Positions 6,557 through 13,685 of a stretch of DNA of 64,000 nucleotides are shown here, piece after piece. Location: assembly GCF_000382285.1 (NCBI RefSeq), contig NZ_KB907933.1, positions 1 to 64,000 on the forward strand, given 5' to 3'. Each line of letters starts with the position of its first letter. Position 1 is the first letter of the stretch. Source of the stretch: Solimonas variicoloris DSM 15731 (lineage in GTDB: Bacteria > Pseudomonadota > Gammaproteobacteria > Nevskiales > Nevskiaceae). Below the pieces are notes generated by a model. That model had not been told where the DNA came from and searched no databases. It saw only the letters and a program-made list of their open reading frames with translations. The translations under genes and the position numbers were made by a program.

Positions 6557-9103
6557 CTACTGCTTGGCTTCCTTCTCCAGCAGGCTCGCCATGCCGGGCT
6601 TCGGCGCCTGCGGCGTCGCGCTCGGTGCGGGCCGCGGTGGCATGCGCGGCATGCCGGCGAAGCCGATCGCGAACTGCTCTTCCATGGTCTTGATCTCGTC
6701 TTCGCCGTAGCCCATGCCGGCGAGGATTTCCTTGGTGTGCTCGCCGACCAGCAGCGGACGCCCCTGGATCACGCCGGGCGTGTCGGACAGCGAGAACAGC
6801 AGGCCGATCTGGTCGAGCTTGCCGACCACCGGGTGCGGGTAGCTGACCACCATCTTCGCCTTCTGGAATGCCGGCACGTCGTGCAGCTTGCGCGAGAACT
6901 CGGCATCGACGATCTCGACCGGCACGCCGGCCTGGTCGAGCGCGGCGAACGCGTCCTGCGCGGTCTGCGCCTTGATCCTGGCCGCGAGCGTCGTGGCCAG
7001 CGCCGCATCGTCGGCAGCGGCGTCGGCGATGCCGTAGGTTTCGAGCAGCGCCGCGCGCTGCGAACCGCGCGTGGCGGCGACGCAGATCCAGCCGTCGGCC
7101 GCCTCATAGAGGCGATGCGTCGCCGAGTAGCCGAGCTGCAGCGCGCCGATGCGCGGCCGCGCGAAGCCCTCGCCGTTCGGCTTGGCGACCGCGTAGCTGG
7201 TGTTGAGCAGCGCCGCGTTGATGATCGACGTGTCGACAAACTGGCCCTCGCCGGTGCGGTCGCGATGGTAGATCGCATTGCAGATGGCGATCGCCGAGAG
7301 GAAGCCGTTGCCGGTGTCGCCGAAGCTGGTGAAGCTCCACAGCGGCCGGCCCTCGACGCCGTTCTCCGTGCGCGCCATGCCGCCATCCTCGAACTGGATG
7401 CCGGACAGGCAGGCGCCGGTCTGGTCGTTGCCGGGCAGACCCGCGCGCACGCCGCGCTCGAAGCCGCGCGTGTGGCAGTAGATCAGCGTCGGATTGATCT
7501 TCTTCAGCGATTCGTAATCGATCTTCAGGCGCTCGGCGGCGTCGTAGCGCATGTTGTGCTGCACGACGTCGGCCTTGGCGACGAGATCGAGCAGGATCTT
7601 CATCGCGCGCGGATCTTTCAGGTTCAGCGTGATCGACTTCTTGCCGCGGTTCGCCATGTAGGCGATGTGCACGCGATGCCAGAAGAGATCAAACAGACCA
7701 TTGATCTTGATGACCGTCGCGCCGAGATCGGACAGCAGCTGCGTGCCGAACGGACCGGCGATGGCCAGGCCCAGGTCGAGCACGACGATGCCGTCGAGCG
7801 GCGCCTTCAGCTCACCCTTCTTCGCCGCCGCGGTCGCGGCCTTGGCTTCCTTGATGATCTTTGCCGCTTCGGCCTTCACTTCGTCGGTGTTGGCGCCCGG
7901 CGGCACGGCCGGCGCGCCCGGCTTGCCCTGCGTGACGCTCATGTTGAAGGCGTTGCCGACGGTGCGGATCGTGCCGAGCACCGGGTCACGCGTCTCGGTG
8001 ACGCAGCCGTCTTCGAGGAAGGCCGGATCGGCGAGCGATTCCTCGACGCTGCGCACCGGCTGCATCGTCATCTCGGCGGTCGCCGCCGCGTCGACCCAGT
8101 CCTTGACCGGGAACTTGGCGACCGCCTCGGCGAGGATCGGCTGGTAGTGCGACATCACCAGGATTTCTTCCGGGCCGGTGCCGAAGCGGTCCGGATCGTT
8201 CTGCACGGTGAGGTCGGGCGAGGCGTTGAGCGTGTCGCCCTGCGCGGCCTGCAGGATGAAGCGCGGATTCGGCACCCAGTTGTGCAGCCATTTGCCGTCG
8301 CGGGCCTTGAAGTGGCCCTTCGGCGACTTGCTGTTGAGGATCCAGGTGTCGAATCCCGGCGCGTCGATCTTCTCGGCACGCTGCCAGACGCCGGCGGCGC
8401 CGGCCATCGCGCCCTGCAGCAGCGAGGTCTCGACCCACTGGCCACGGCCGGTGATCTCGCGCGCGCGCAGCGCCGCGGCGATGCCGAGCGAGGCATTGAA
8501 GAACGCGCCGAGGCTCGGCCACTGCGAGGCGACGAACAGCGGGCCCGGACGCGGCGCGCCCTGCACCCAGTCCTGCGGGATTTCCAGATCCGGGAACGGA
8601 TCGGGTTCGCCGTTCATGTGGTTGAGCGCGCCTTCCGGCCAGCCGCGCTGCTCGAACATCAGGCCGGTGCGGGCCTGCACCAGCGCGTCGATCGCCGGGC
8701 GCTGGCTCAGCTCGTTGTCGCGGCCGTAGCCGGTGATCGAGCAGTAGACCAGGCGCGGGTTGAGCTGCGACAGCGTCGCGTAGTCAATGCCGAGCTTGGC
8801 GGTTTCACCGGGCGCGAACGATTCGACCAGGATGTCGGCGGTTTTCGCCAGCGCCAGCAGCACGTCCTTGTCTTCAGCCTTCGTCAGATCGAGGAAGGCG
8901 CTCTTCTTGCCGCGCTGCCAGACGGTGTAGCCGAGGCGCTGCGGACCGTCCTCGAAGCGCGCCGGATCGCCGCCGGGCGGCTCGATCTTGATGACCTCGG
9001 CGCCGTTGTCGCCGAGCAGCATCGCCGTCATCGGTCCGGCCACGCCGGACGTCAGATCGAGCACTTTCAGATTCGCGAGAACACCTGTTGCCGGGGCAGC
9101 CAT
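6557..9103 (-). CDS. Tandem (fused) family III CoA-transferase, CaiB/BaiF type
   Basis: 848 residues, about twice the usual 400 for CaiB/BaiF CoA-transferases. The first domain opens LKVLDLTSGVAGPMTAMLLG near residue 10 with RPAIDALVQARTG as the conserved Asp region; the second begins near residue 430 (GIVVLDLGLAIAGPFGTQLL) with GNDQTGACLSGIQ. Such enzymes move CoA between acyl-CoA and a free acid and could activate steroid side-chain or ring-degradation acids. The ATG at 9103 has a strong GAAGGAA site seven bases upstream; a GTG at 9172 is possible but less likely. A clear terminator follows. The amidohydrolase gene lies upstream on the same strand, 271 bases away across a REP-like hairpin. 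Confidence 0.9.
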   Translation of the reverse strand: MAAPATGVLANLKVLDLTSGVAGPMTAMLLGDNGAEVIKIEPPGGDPARFEDGPQRLGYTVWQRGKKSAFLDLTKAEDKDVLLALAKTADILVESFAPGETAKLGIDYATLSQLNPRLVYCSITGYGRDNELSQRPAIDALVQARTGLMFEQRGWPEGALNHMNGEPDPFPDLEIPQDWVQGAPRPGPLFVASQWPSLGAFFNASLGIAAALRAREITGRGQWVETSLLQGAMAGAAGVWQRAEKIDAPGFDTWILNSKSPKGHFKARDGKWLHNWVPNPRFILQAAQGDTLNASPDLTVQNDPDRFGTGPEEILVMSHYQPILAEAVAKFPVKDWVDAAATAEMTMQPVRSVEESLADPAFLEDGCVTETRDPVLGTIRTVGNAFNMSVTQGKPGAPAVPPGANTDEVKAEAAKIIKEAKAATAAAKKGELKAPLDGIVVLDLGLAIAGPFGTQLLSDLGATVIKINGLFDLFWHRVHIAYMANRGKKSITLNLKDPRAMKILLDLVAKADVVQHNMRYDAAERLKIDYESLKKINPTLIYCHTRGFERGVRAGLPGNDQTGACLSGIQFEDGGMARTENGVEGRPLWSFTSFGDTGNGFLSAIAICNAIYHRDRTGEGQFVDTSIINAALLNTSYAVAKPNGEGFARPRIGALQLGYSATHRLYEAADGWICVAATRGSQRAALLETYGIADAAADDAALATTLAARIKAQTAQDAFAALDQAGVPVEIVDAEFSRKLHDVPAFQKAKMVVSYPHPVVGKLDQIGLLFSLSDTPGVIQGRPLLVGEHTKEILAGMGYGEDEIKTMEEQFAIGFAGMPRMPPRPAPSATPQAPKPGMASLLEKEAKQ

Positions 9104-9242
9104 CGTGATTTCCTTCAACAATTCCAGATCATCGACGAGCTTACCCAGCGCCTTTGCGAAAGCGTCGTTCACTTGGACGAGGCCTGGGAATCACCGTCAT
9201 TTTCGCGTAAGGAGGAATGAACTGGCCTGAACGCGGACCGCT

Positions 9243-9269
9243 CCCTCTCCCCTCTGAGAGGGGAGAGGG
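9243..9269. repeat. REP-like palindrome (CCCTCTCCCCTC hairpin)
   Basis: Perfect 12-bp inverted repeat with a TGA loop, followed by GTCGGGGTCAGGGG, the common layout of intergenic palindromic repeats in high-GC proteobacteria. It separates the amidohydrolase and CoA-transferase genes and may act as a mild terminator or mRNA stabiliser. The same class of repeat is inserted in the coding sequence near 1297. Confidence 0.75.
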
Positions 9270-9374
9270 TCGGGGTCAGGGGCCGCTTGAGAGTACCGCG
9301 ATCCGCGACCGCACCCCGGCCCGCAGGCCGGCGGGCGTTCGCAGGCTCGCGGCTACGCTGCTCGAAAGCCCTGC

Positions 9375-10475
9375 TCAGCCCAGCCCGAAGGTCTTCAGCG
9401 CGTTGCCGGACGTGATCTTGATGCGGTCGGCTTCCGGAATGCCGGCTTCCTTGAACTGGCTGACGACCTGCGCGCGCGAGTTCGGCCAGCAGGTCGCCGG
9501 ATGCGGGAAGTCGGTCGACCAGTACAGGCAGTCCGGGCCGAAATACTTGTAGCACTCGGTCAGGCCGCGCGGCTCGTACATGAAGGTCGCGCCGCACTGC
9601 TGGCGGAAGGTCTCCGACGGCGGCCGCTTCACGCCCGGGAAGGTGTAGTGCTGGTGCATGCGCGGATCGAGCAGCGACTCGAAGAACCACGGCAGCCAGC
9701 CCAGACCCGGCTCGACGAACAGCACCTTCATCTTCGGATACTTCTCCAGCGTGCCGGTGAGGATCCACATGCAGATCGTCTCGGCGAGCGGCGCCCAGGC
9801 CAGGCCGGTGAAGATGCCCTTCTGCGGCGTCGGGTCGCGGCGGAACACGTCCCACAGCGAGGCGCGCAGATCGAGGTGATTGAGGATCGTCAGCCCCGAT
9901 TCCTCGATCAGCGACCACAGCGGCTCGTAGCGCTTGTCGTAGAAATCCGGCAGGCCGAGATCGGACGGGAACGGTGTCAGCTGCACGCAGCGCGCCTTGC
10001 GGTCGCGCACCAGACGCTCGACTTCCTTGCACGCGAAGTCGATGTCGTACAGCGGCAGCTGGTAAGCCGTCATCAGGCGCACCGGATCGTGCGCCGCGAA
10101 ATCGGCCATCGCGTTGTTGTAGCCTTGGAAGACTTCCTTCCAGTTGTCGCCCATCAGGAACGGATTGGCGATCTTGGCGCCGGCGAGTTCCGGGAAGATC
10201 ACCTCGGCGTAGACGCCGTCGCGATCCATCGCCTTGAGCTTGCCTTCCGGATTGAAGTGGCCCGGGTCCTTGGCCGCTTCCGGGTCGACGAAGTCCTCCA
10301 GCTCGAGCTGCCTCTGGCCGCCGCGCAGCACCTTGGCGGCGTATTCCTCGGCCTTCTTGTTGGCTTCGTCCCAGACCGCGTGCAGTTCCTTGCGCAGGCG
10401 CGCCTTCACCCAGTCGTCGGTGAAGTGCACGTGCGAATCCACCGAAACCAGTTTCTCGGTTGCCAGTTCACTCAT
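9375..10475 (-). CDS. Amidohydrolase-family metal-dependent hydrolase (ACMSD-like)
   Basis: 366 residues of the amidohydrolase_2 family (TIM barrel). The metal-binding VDSHVHF lies at residues 11-17 (HxH); NHLDLR, FVEPGLGWLPWF and YWSTDFPHPA provide the later conserved His/Asp region (Asp in STDFPH). The family includes decarboxylases and C-C hydrolases such as ACMSD; many copies in degradation clusters have no assigned reaction. ATG 10475 with GAGGAG nine bases upstream. Sits upstream of the fused CoA-transferase on the same strand. Substrate unknown; an acyl-CoA-pathway C-C cleavage or decarboxylation is a reasonable guess. Confidence 0.85.
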   Translation of the reverse strand: MSELATEKLVSVDSHVHFTDDWVKARLRKELHAVWDEANKKAEEYAAKVLRGGQRQLELEDFVDPEAAKDPGHFNPEGKLKAMDRDGVYAEVIFPELAGAKIANPFLMGDNWKEVFQGYNNAMADFAAHDPVRLMTAYQLPLYDIDFACKEVERLVRDRKARCVQLTPFPSDLGLPDFYDKRYEPLWSLIEESGLTILNHLDLRASLWDVFRRDPTPQKGIFTGLAWAPLAETICMWILTGTLEKYPKMKVLFVEPGLGWLPWFFESLLDPRMHQHYTFPGVKRPPSETFRQQCGATFMYEPRGLTECYKYFGPDCLYWSTDFPHPATCWPNSRAQVVSQFKEAGIPEADRIKITSGNALKTFGLG

Positions 10476-10616
10476 GATGCGTCTCCTCGTGCTCGCAGCC
10501 TGTTGCCGGCTCGCTGAAATGAAGGCGCCCGGCGCGAGGCCGGGATCGGAGACGAGTCTAGGCAGGCGCGCACGGGCAACCCATAGCAAAAAGTGACAAG
10601 GTGCGCGAATCGTCGT

Positions 10617-10651
10617 GTCGTAGGGTGGGCAAAGCGTAGCGTGCCCACGCG
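10617..10651 (+). repeat. Left REP of the RAYT unit
   Basis: Contains GTAG followed by a hairpin with stem GTGGGCA and loop AAGCGTAGCG. Matches the right REP in inverted orientation at 34 of 35 positions. Confidence 0.85.
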
Positions 10652-10672
10652 GGCAATCGCACAATCGGTCCC

Positions 10673-11212
10673 ATGTCCCGTTACCGCCGCAGCTCTTCAC
10701 GAGGCGCTACGTACTTCTTCACCGTGGCGCTCGCTGACCGATCCAGCGCATTACTCACCGAGCACATCGGATGGCTCCGCTCGGCCTACAGCGCCGCACG
10801 AATGGCACAACCCTTCCGCACGGTCGCGATCTGCGTGATGCCCGAGCACCTGCATGCCATCTGGGAATTACCGCCGGACGACGCCGACTTCTCGATGCGA
10901 TGGAGCCGCATCAAGGGCGGCTTTTCGCGCCACTTCGCCGCGGCGCCAGCGCGGAGCATGAGCAAACGACAGAAGCGCGAGAAAGGCCTGTGGCAGCGCC
11001 GCTTCTGGGAGCACCAGATACGTGACGAAGGCGACCTGGCGCGACACGTCGATTACATCCACTACAACCCCGTCAAACATGGCCTCGTATGTCGCGTCGC
11101 GGACTGGCCGTATTCGAGCTTCCATCGCTACGTCGAACGCGGTGCATTGCCAGTCCAGTGGGCCACCGACGTCGGCGATGCGCTGTCGCTGAAAGCCGGC
11201 GAACGACCATAA
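10673..11212 (+). CDS. REP-associated tyrosine transposase (RAYT, Y1_Tnp)
   Basis: 179 residues, normal for a RAYT. It has the single-strand DNA HUH-type fold: metal-binding His pair H59-x-H61 in VMPEHLHAIW, a candidate catalytic Tyr128 in the YIHYNPVKHGLV block, and the WQRRFWEHQIRDEGDL segment typical of the family. These enzymes bind and cleave REP hairpins and are thought to spread or maintain them. Starts at 10673, 22 bases after the left REP; no strong ribosome-binding site is visible. All family motifs are intact, so the protein is probably functional. Confidence 0.92.
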   Translation: MSRYRRSSSRGATYFFTVALADRSSALLTEHIGWLRSAYSAARMAQPFRTVAICVMPEHLHAIWELPPDDADFSMRWSRIKGGFSRHFAAAPARSMSKRQKREKGLWQRRFWEHQIRDEGDLARHVDYIHYNPVKHGLVCRVADWPYSSFHRYVERGALPVQWATDVGDALSLKAGERP

Positions 11213-11218
11213 TCCTTC

Positions 11219-11253
11219 GCGTGGGCACGCTGCGCTTTGCCCACCCTACGACT
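11219..11253 (-). repeat. Right REP of the RAYT unit
   Basis: Inverted copy of 10617-10651 with one substitution, starting six bases after the transposase stop codon. The hairpin stem is intact. Confidence 0.85.
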
Positions 11254-11451
11254 ACTGCCGAATTCGGTGTCGGTCAGTTCTCAGCCCGAGGGAACATTCC
11301 GCTGCGCGATACGGCATCATGAAGCGGGGATTGCTCGGCGTGCTTAGGCCGCTTCGCGGAGAAACGGGGTATGGGAATCAAATGCTGAGTTGGATTTTCC
11401 ACCACGCGCCGCGGGATGAATAGGCCGACCCCGGCATCCGCTTATTAACTG

Positions 11452-12292
11452 TTGGGCATCACAAAGAGACATTGAGGTGCGTTCATGAGTTGGCTTCCAG
11501 ACGCTGGGACCGTAACAAAAATTCACGAAGAGCTGACCCGCATCTTCTTGGAGGAAGAAGACCCAATCTCTCCGCCGGGGATCAAATCTCCCGCGTTGCT
11601 GGACAGCGCGTGCAATCGGCCTCATACGGGCGCAGGCACAGTCGATAAGTACAAGACGCTTGAGCAGAAGACGGCCGCGCTGGTTCATTCTCTGACAAAA
11701 AACCATGCCTTCCACAATGGCAACAAGCGCACAGCCCTCGTGACGCTACTTACCGTTCTGGAGCGAAACGATCGTCGCTTTGTCGGAGAGGTCACAGATG
11801 ACGTTCTCTACAACATGATTGTTGCCGTAACGGCTGACGAGTTCCCAACGGCCAACAACGGCATGTCGGTTGACGCTGTCGTTAGTGAGCTTGCGTCGTG
11901 GATTCGTCGTAACTCCGAACCAATATCGGTAAAGCCCAGCGGCATGAAGACGAATGAGTTCTTGGAGTTGTGTGAGAAGGCTGGGGCAAAGGTTAAGGAG
12001 TCGGGGGGCTCTCACGTAATTTCGCATGGCCAGCGCCGCATCACGATCGGAAACGACACGCGCCAGCTGGATGGGGCTGTAGTAAAGCGATACCTAAAGA
12101 ACCTTGATCTGAGCGAGCAGTCTGGCATCGGGCTGGATGACTTCCAAAAAGGAGCGGTCGTTTCCAGGGTCCAGATTCAGCGCTTTATGGCGTCGCTTCG
12201 CCGGCTGGCAAAGACGTGATGCCCAACCATCGCATGCACCCGACGTATTTGCCTTCGCTTCGCTACGGCAAATCCGCGGCTGAAGCGGAGCG
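11452..12292 (+). mobile_element. Solitary integron-type gene cassette
   Basis: Left boundary G|TTGGGC at 11451-11457; the gene starts 28 bases downstream; the stop codon is followed one base later by GCCCAAC, the R'' core of an attC site that ends G|TTGAAC at 12292-12298. In the excised circle, the attC G joined to TTGGGC gives GTTGGGC, the exact complement of GCCCAAC, which is the signature of an integrated cassette. The DNA is visibly lower in GC than its surroundings. No integron integrase is in the window and I see no second attC. Confidence 0.82.
11485..12219 (+). CDS. Doc/Fic-family toxin fused to a HicA-like domain
   Basis: 244 residues. Residues about 1-140 form a death-on-curing (Doc) type Fic domain with the full active-site motif HAFHNGNKRTA (74-84; His74, Asn78, Lys81, Arg82). 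Fic/Doc enzymes AMPylate or phosphorylate targets; Doc phosphorylates EF-Tu. Residues about 154-210 look like HicA, a small double-stranded-RNA-binding-fold mRNA interferase: MKTNEFLELCEKAGAKVKES, the GGSH motif (174-177, catalytic-type His177) and a KRYLKNLDL end. A tail of about 35 residues follows. No Phd, HicB or other antitoxin gene is visible on either side, although the cassette is complete. ATG at 11485 with GAGG upstream. The fusion is read directly from one uninterrupted frame; activity of either half is inference. Confidence 0.82.
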   Translation: MSWLPDAGTVTKIHEELTRIFLEEEDPISPPGIKSPALLDSACNRPHTGAGTVDKYKTLEQKTAALVHSLTKNHAFHNGNKRTALVTLLTVLERNDRRFVGEVTDDVLYNMIVAVTADEFPTANNGMSVDAVVSELASWIRRNSEPISVKPSGMKTNEFLELCEKAGAKVKESGGSHVISHGQRRITIGNDTRQLDGAVVKRYLKNLDLSEQSGIGLDDFQKGAVVSRVQIQRFMASLRRLAKT

Positions 12293-12298
12293 TTGAAC
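12221..12298 (+). other. attC recombination site of the gene cassette
   Basis: 78 bp. R'' core GCCCAAC (12221-12227), an L''-like CACCCGACG, a central stem ATTTGCC with GGCAAAT around a TTCGCTTCGCTAC loop, an L'-like GCGGCTGAAGCGGAGC and R' core GTTGAAC (12292-12298). This is the folded single-strand architecture used by IntI integrases. The first core lies one base after the TGA stop codon, typical of cassettes. Confidence 0.82.
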
Positions 12299-12384
12299 GA
12301 TCGCTTCTGGCACATAGCGGTCAGCCGGAAATGTTGCGACGCTCGCGCAGCGCCGCTCAGATGGAGCTGATGGTCGGCGCATGA

Positions 12385-12516
12385 AGCGCCGGCCTTCTTC
12401 ATCGCGATACCTATCAGGCTTCGACGAGCCGCATCCTGCCACTGGTGATGTTCACGCCGACCGAGGCGATTCCGGTGTTCAAGGAATCCGACGCGACCCG
12501 CATCCGTCAGCGCTGA
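12385..12516 (+). pseudogene. C-terminal gene remnant after the cassette
   Basis: An open stretch without a plausible start reads HRDTYQASTSRILPLVMFTP and then 18 more residues ending ATRIRQR before a TGA at 12514-12516. The pattern resembles the C-terminus of a nitroreductase/deazaflavin-dependent (DUF385-like) protein, but this is a weak resemblance. It may be what is left of a gene interrupted when the cassette or RAYT unit inserted. Confidence 0.3.
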
Positions 12517-12526
12517 ACCCCCGCCC

Positions 12527-13573
12527 TCAGCGCAGGCGCACCAGTTCCGGCGCACGCAGCGCAGGTTCGGCGCCGCGACGGACGTCGAGCGGCGACAGGC
12601 CGGTCCAGGTCTTCAGCGCGCGCGTCAGGCCGTTGGGCTCGGCGAAGCCGGCACGCAGCGAGACCTCGCCGATCGGCAGCTCGCCGGCGTGCAGCCATTT
12701 CATCGCCAGCTCGCAGCGCACTTCCTCCTTGACCAGGCGATAGCTCGAACACTCGGCCTGCAGGCGCCGGCGCAGGGTCTGGCTGCTCAGGTGCAGCGCG
12801 CCGGCGGCGTCCTCGATCGACGGCAGCGTCTGCAGCGCTTCGAGCTGGGCCTTGAGCCGCGCCTTGAGCTGCGACTTGAACGACAGGTGGCCGCCGTACA
12901 GCGCCGCGCGGTCGAGATCCTTCGGCGCCATGAAGCCGTTGAGATCGGCGCGGCTGCGCACGACCGGCCGATCGAGGTAGCGCAGCGGCAGCAGCAGGCG
13001 CGGCTGCACCTGCGAGAAGCGGCACAGGCCGCTGAGCATCTCCGAGTATTCCTCCGGGCTGCCGACGCGCGCGTGCGCGAAGTCGGCGGCGACCACCGGA
13101 ATCTCCTCGCCGATCAGCCAGCCGGCGAGATGCGTCCACAGCATGAACCACCACTCGTTGAGGAAGCCCTGCGGATCGAGCCGCGGCTGCGCGATGTGCA
13201 TCTCGATCGCCGCCAGCTCGCCATGCGGCTGCAGCTCGAAACGGATGTCCGGCGTCTGGCTCGCGTAGAAGGCGAAGGCGCGCTGCAGCGTCGCGCCGAG
13301 CGCACCGCCGGTGACCGTACCCTCGCACATCATCTCGAAGGTGCCGAGCGGGCACGGCGAGCGCGTGAAGCCGCAGAACTCGTCGGCCATCAGCAACTTG
13401 AGGTTGCGCGACACGCGGAAGAAGGTCTGCACGTCGATCGGCTCACGCTCGTCGCGCAGCAGCGCCGGCGCGATCGGGATCGCCTCGCAGATCGTGCGCT
13501 CGCCGTAGCCGCGGCGCGCCGCGCTGCGGATCAGCGTGCGCGCATAACGGTTGATCAGGCCCGGTGCTGGCAT
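12527..13573 (-). CDS. AraC-family transcriptional regulator (arabinose-binding-domain type)
   Basis: 348 residues. The N-terminal 200 residues are the effector domain found in OruR/ArgR-type AraC regulators (FCGFTRSPCPLGTFEMMC is its conserved patch). The C-terminal 100 hold the AraC double HTH: SIEDAAGALHLSSQTLRRRL and IGEVSLRAGFAEPNGLTRAL. The start MPAPGLINRYARTL at 13573 is chosen as the first Met before family-like sequence. It lies next to the MFS gene on the same strand and probably controls the neighbouring transport/envelope genes; the ligand is unknown. Confidence 0.9.
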   Translation of the reverse strand: MPAPGLINRYARTLIRSAARRGYGERTICEAIPIAPALLRDEREPIDVQTFFRVSRNLKLLMADEFCGFTRSPCPLGTFEMMCEGTVTGGALGATLQRAFAFYASQTPDIRFELQPHGELAAIEMHIAQPRLDPQGFLNEWWFMLWTHLAGWLIGEEIPVVAADFAHARVGSPEEYSEMLSGLCRFSQVQPRLLLPLRYLDRPVVRSRADLNGFMAPKDLDRAALYGGHLSFKSQLKARLKAQLEALQTLPSIEDAAGALHLSSQTLRRRLQAECSSYRLVKEEVRCELAMKWLHAGELPIGEVSLRAGFAEPNGLTRALKTWTGLSPLDVRRGAEPALRAPELVRLR

Positions 13574-13620
13574 GGCGGAACGGGACGGCGGACGTCGGGA
13601 GCGAACGCCGGAGCAGCCTA

Positions 13621-13643
13621 GGCGGCGCCTGCGTGGCGCCGCC
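13621..13643. terminator. GC-rich hairpin between MFS and AraC genes
   Basis: Perfect 9-bp inverted repeat GGCGGCGCC around TGCGT, 43 bases downstream of the MFS stop codon on the minus strand. There is no T tract, so termination is plausible but unproven. A second hairpin (GCCGGCG) lies at about 13664-13687. Confidence 0.4.
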
Positions 13644-13685
13644 TGCTGCAAACGGATGATGGCCGGCGTTCCGGCAAGCGCCGGC

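Larger units (their letters stand above)
10617..11253 (+). mobile_element. RAYT unit: REP-associated tyrosine transposase between inverted REPs
   Basis: 637-bp unit bounded by two 35-bp sequences that are inverted copies of each other with one mismatch (10617-10651 and 11219-11253). Each REP has a GTAG tetranucleotide beside a GTGGGCA/TGCCCAC hairpin, the layout used by RAYT-REP systems. Between them is one intact transposase gene. Confidence 0.85.

Noticed and set aside
11340-11450. A preceding attC or attI site before the gene cassette
   Set aside because: Only the GTTGGGC core is present; no RYYYAAC core with pairing arms could be found upstream within the normal distance.
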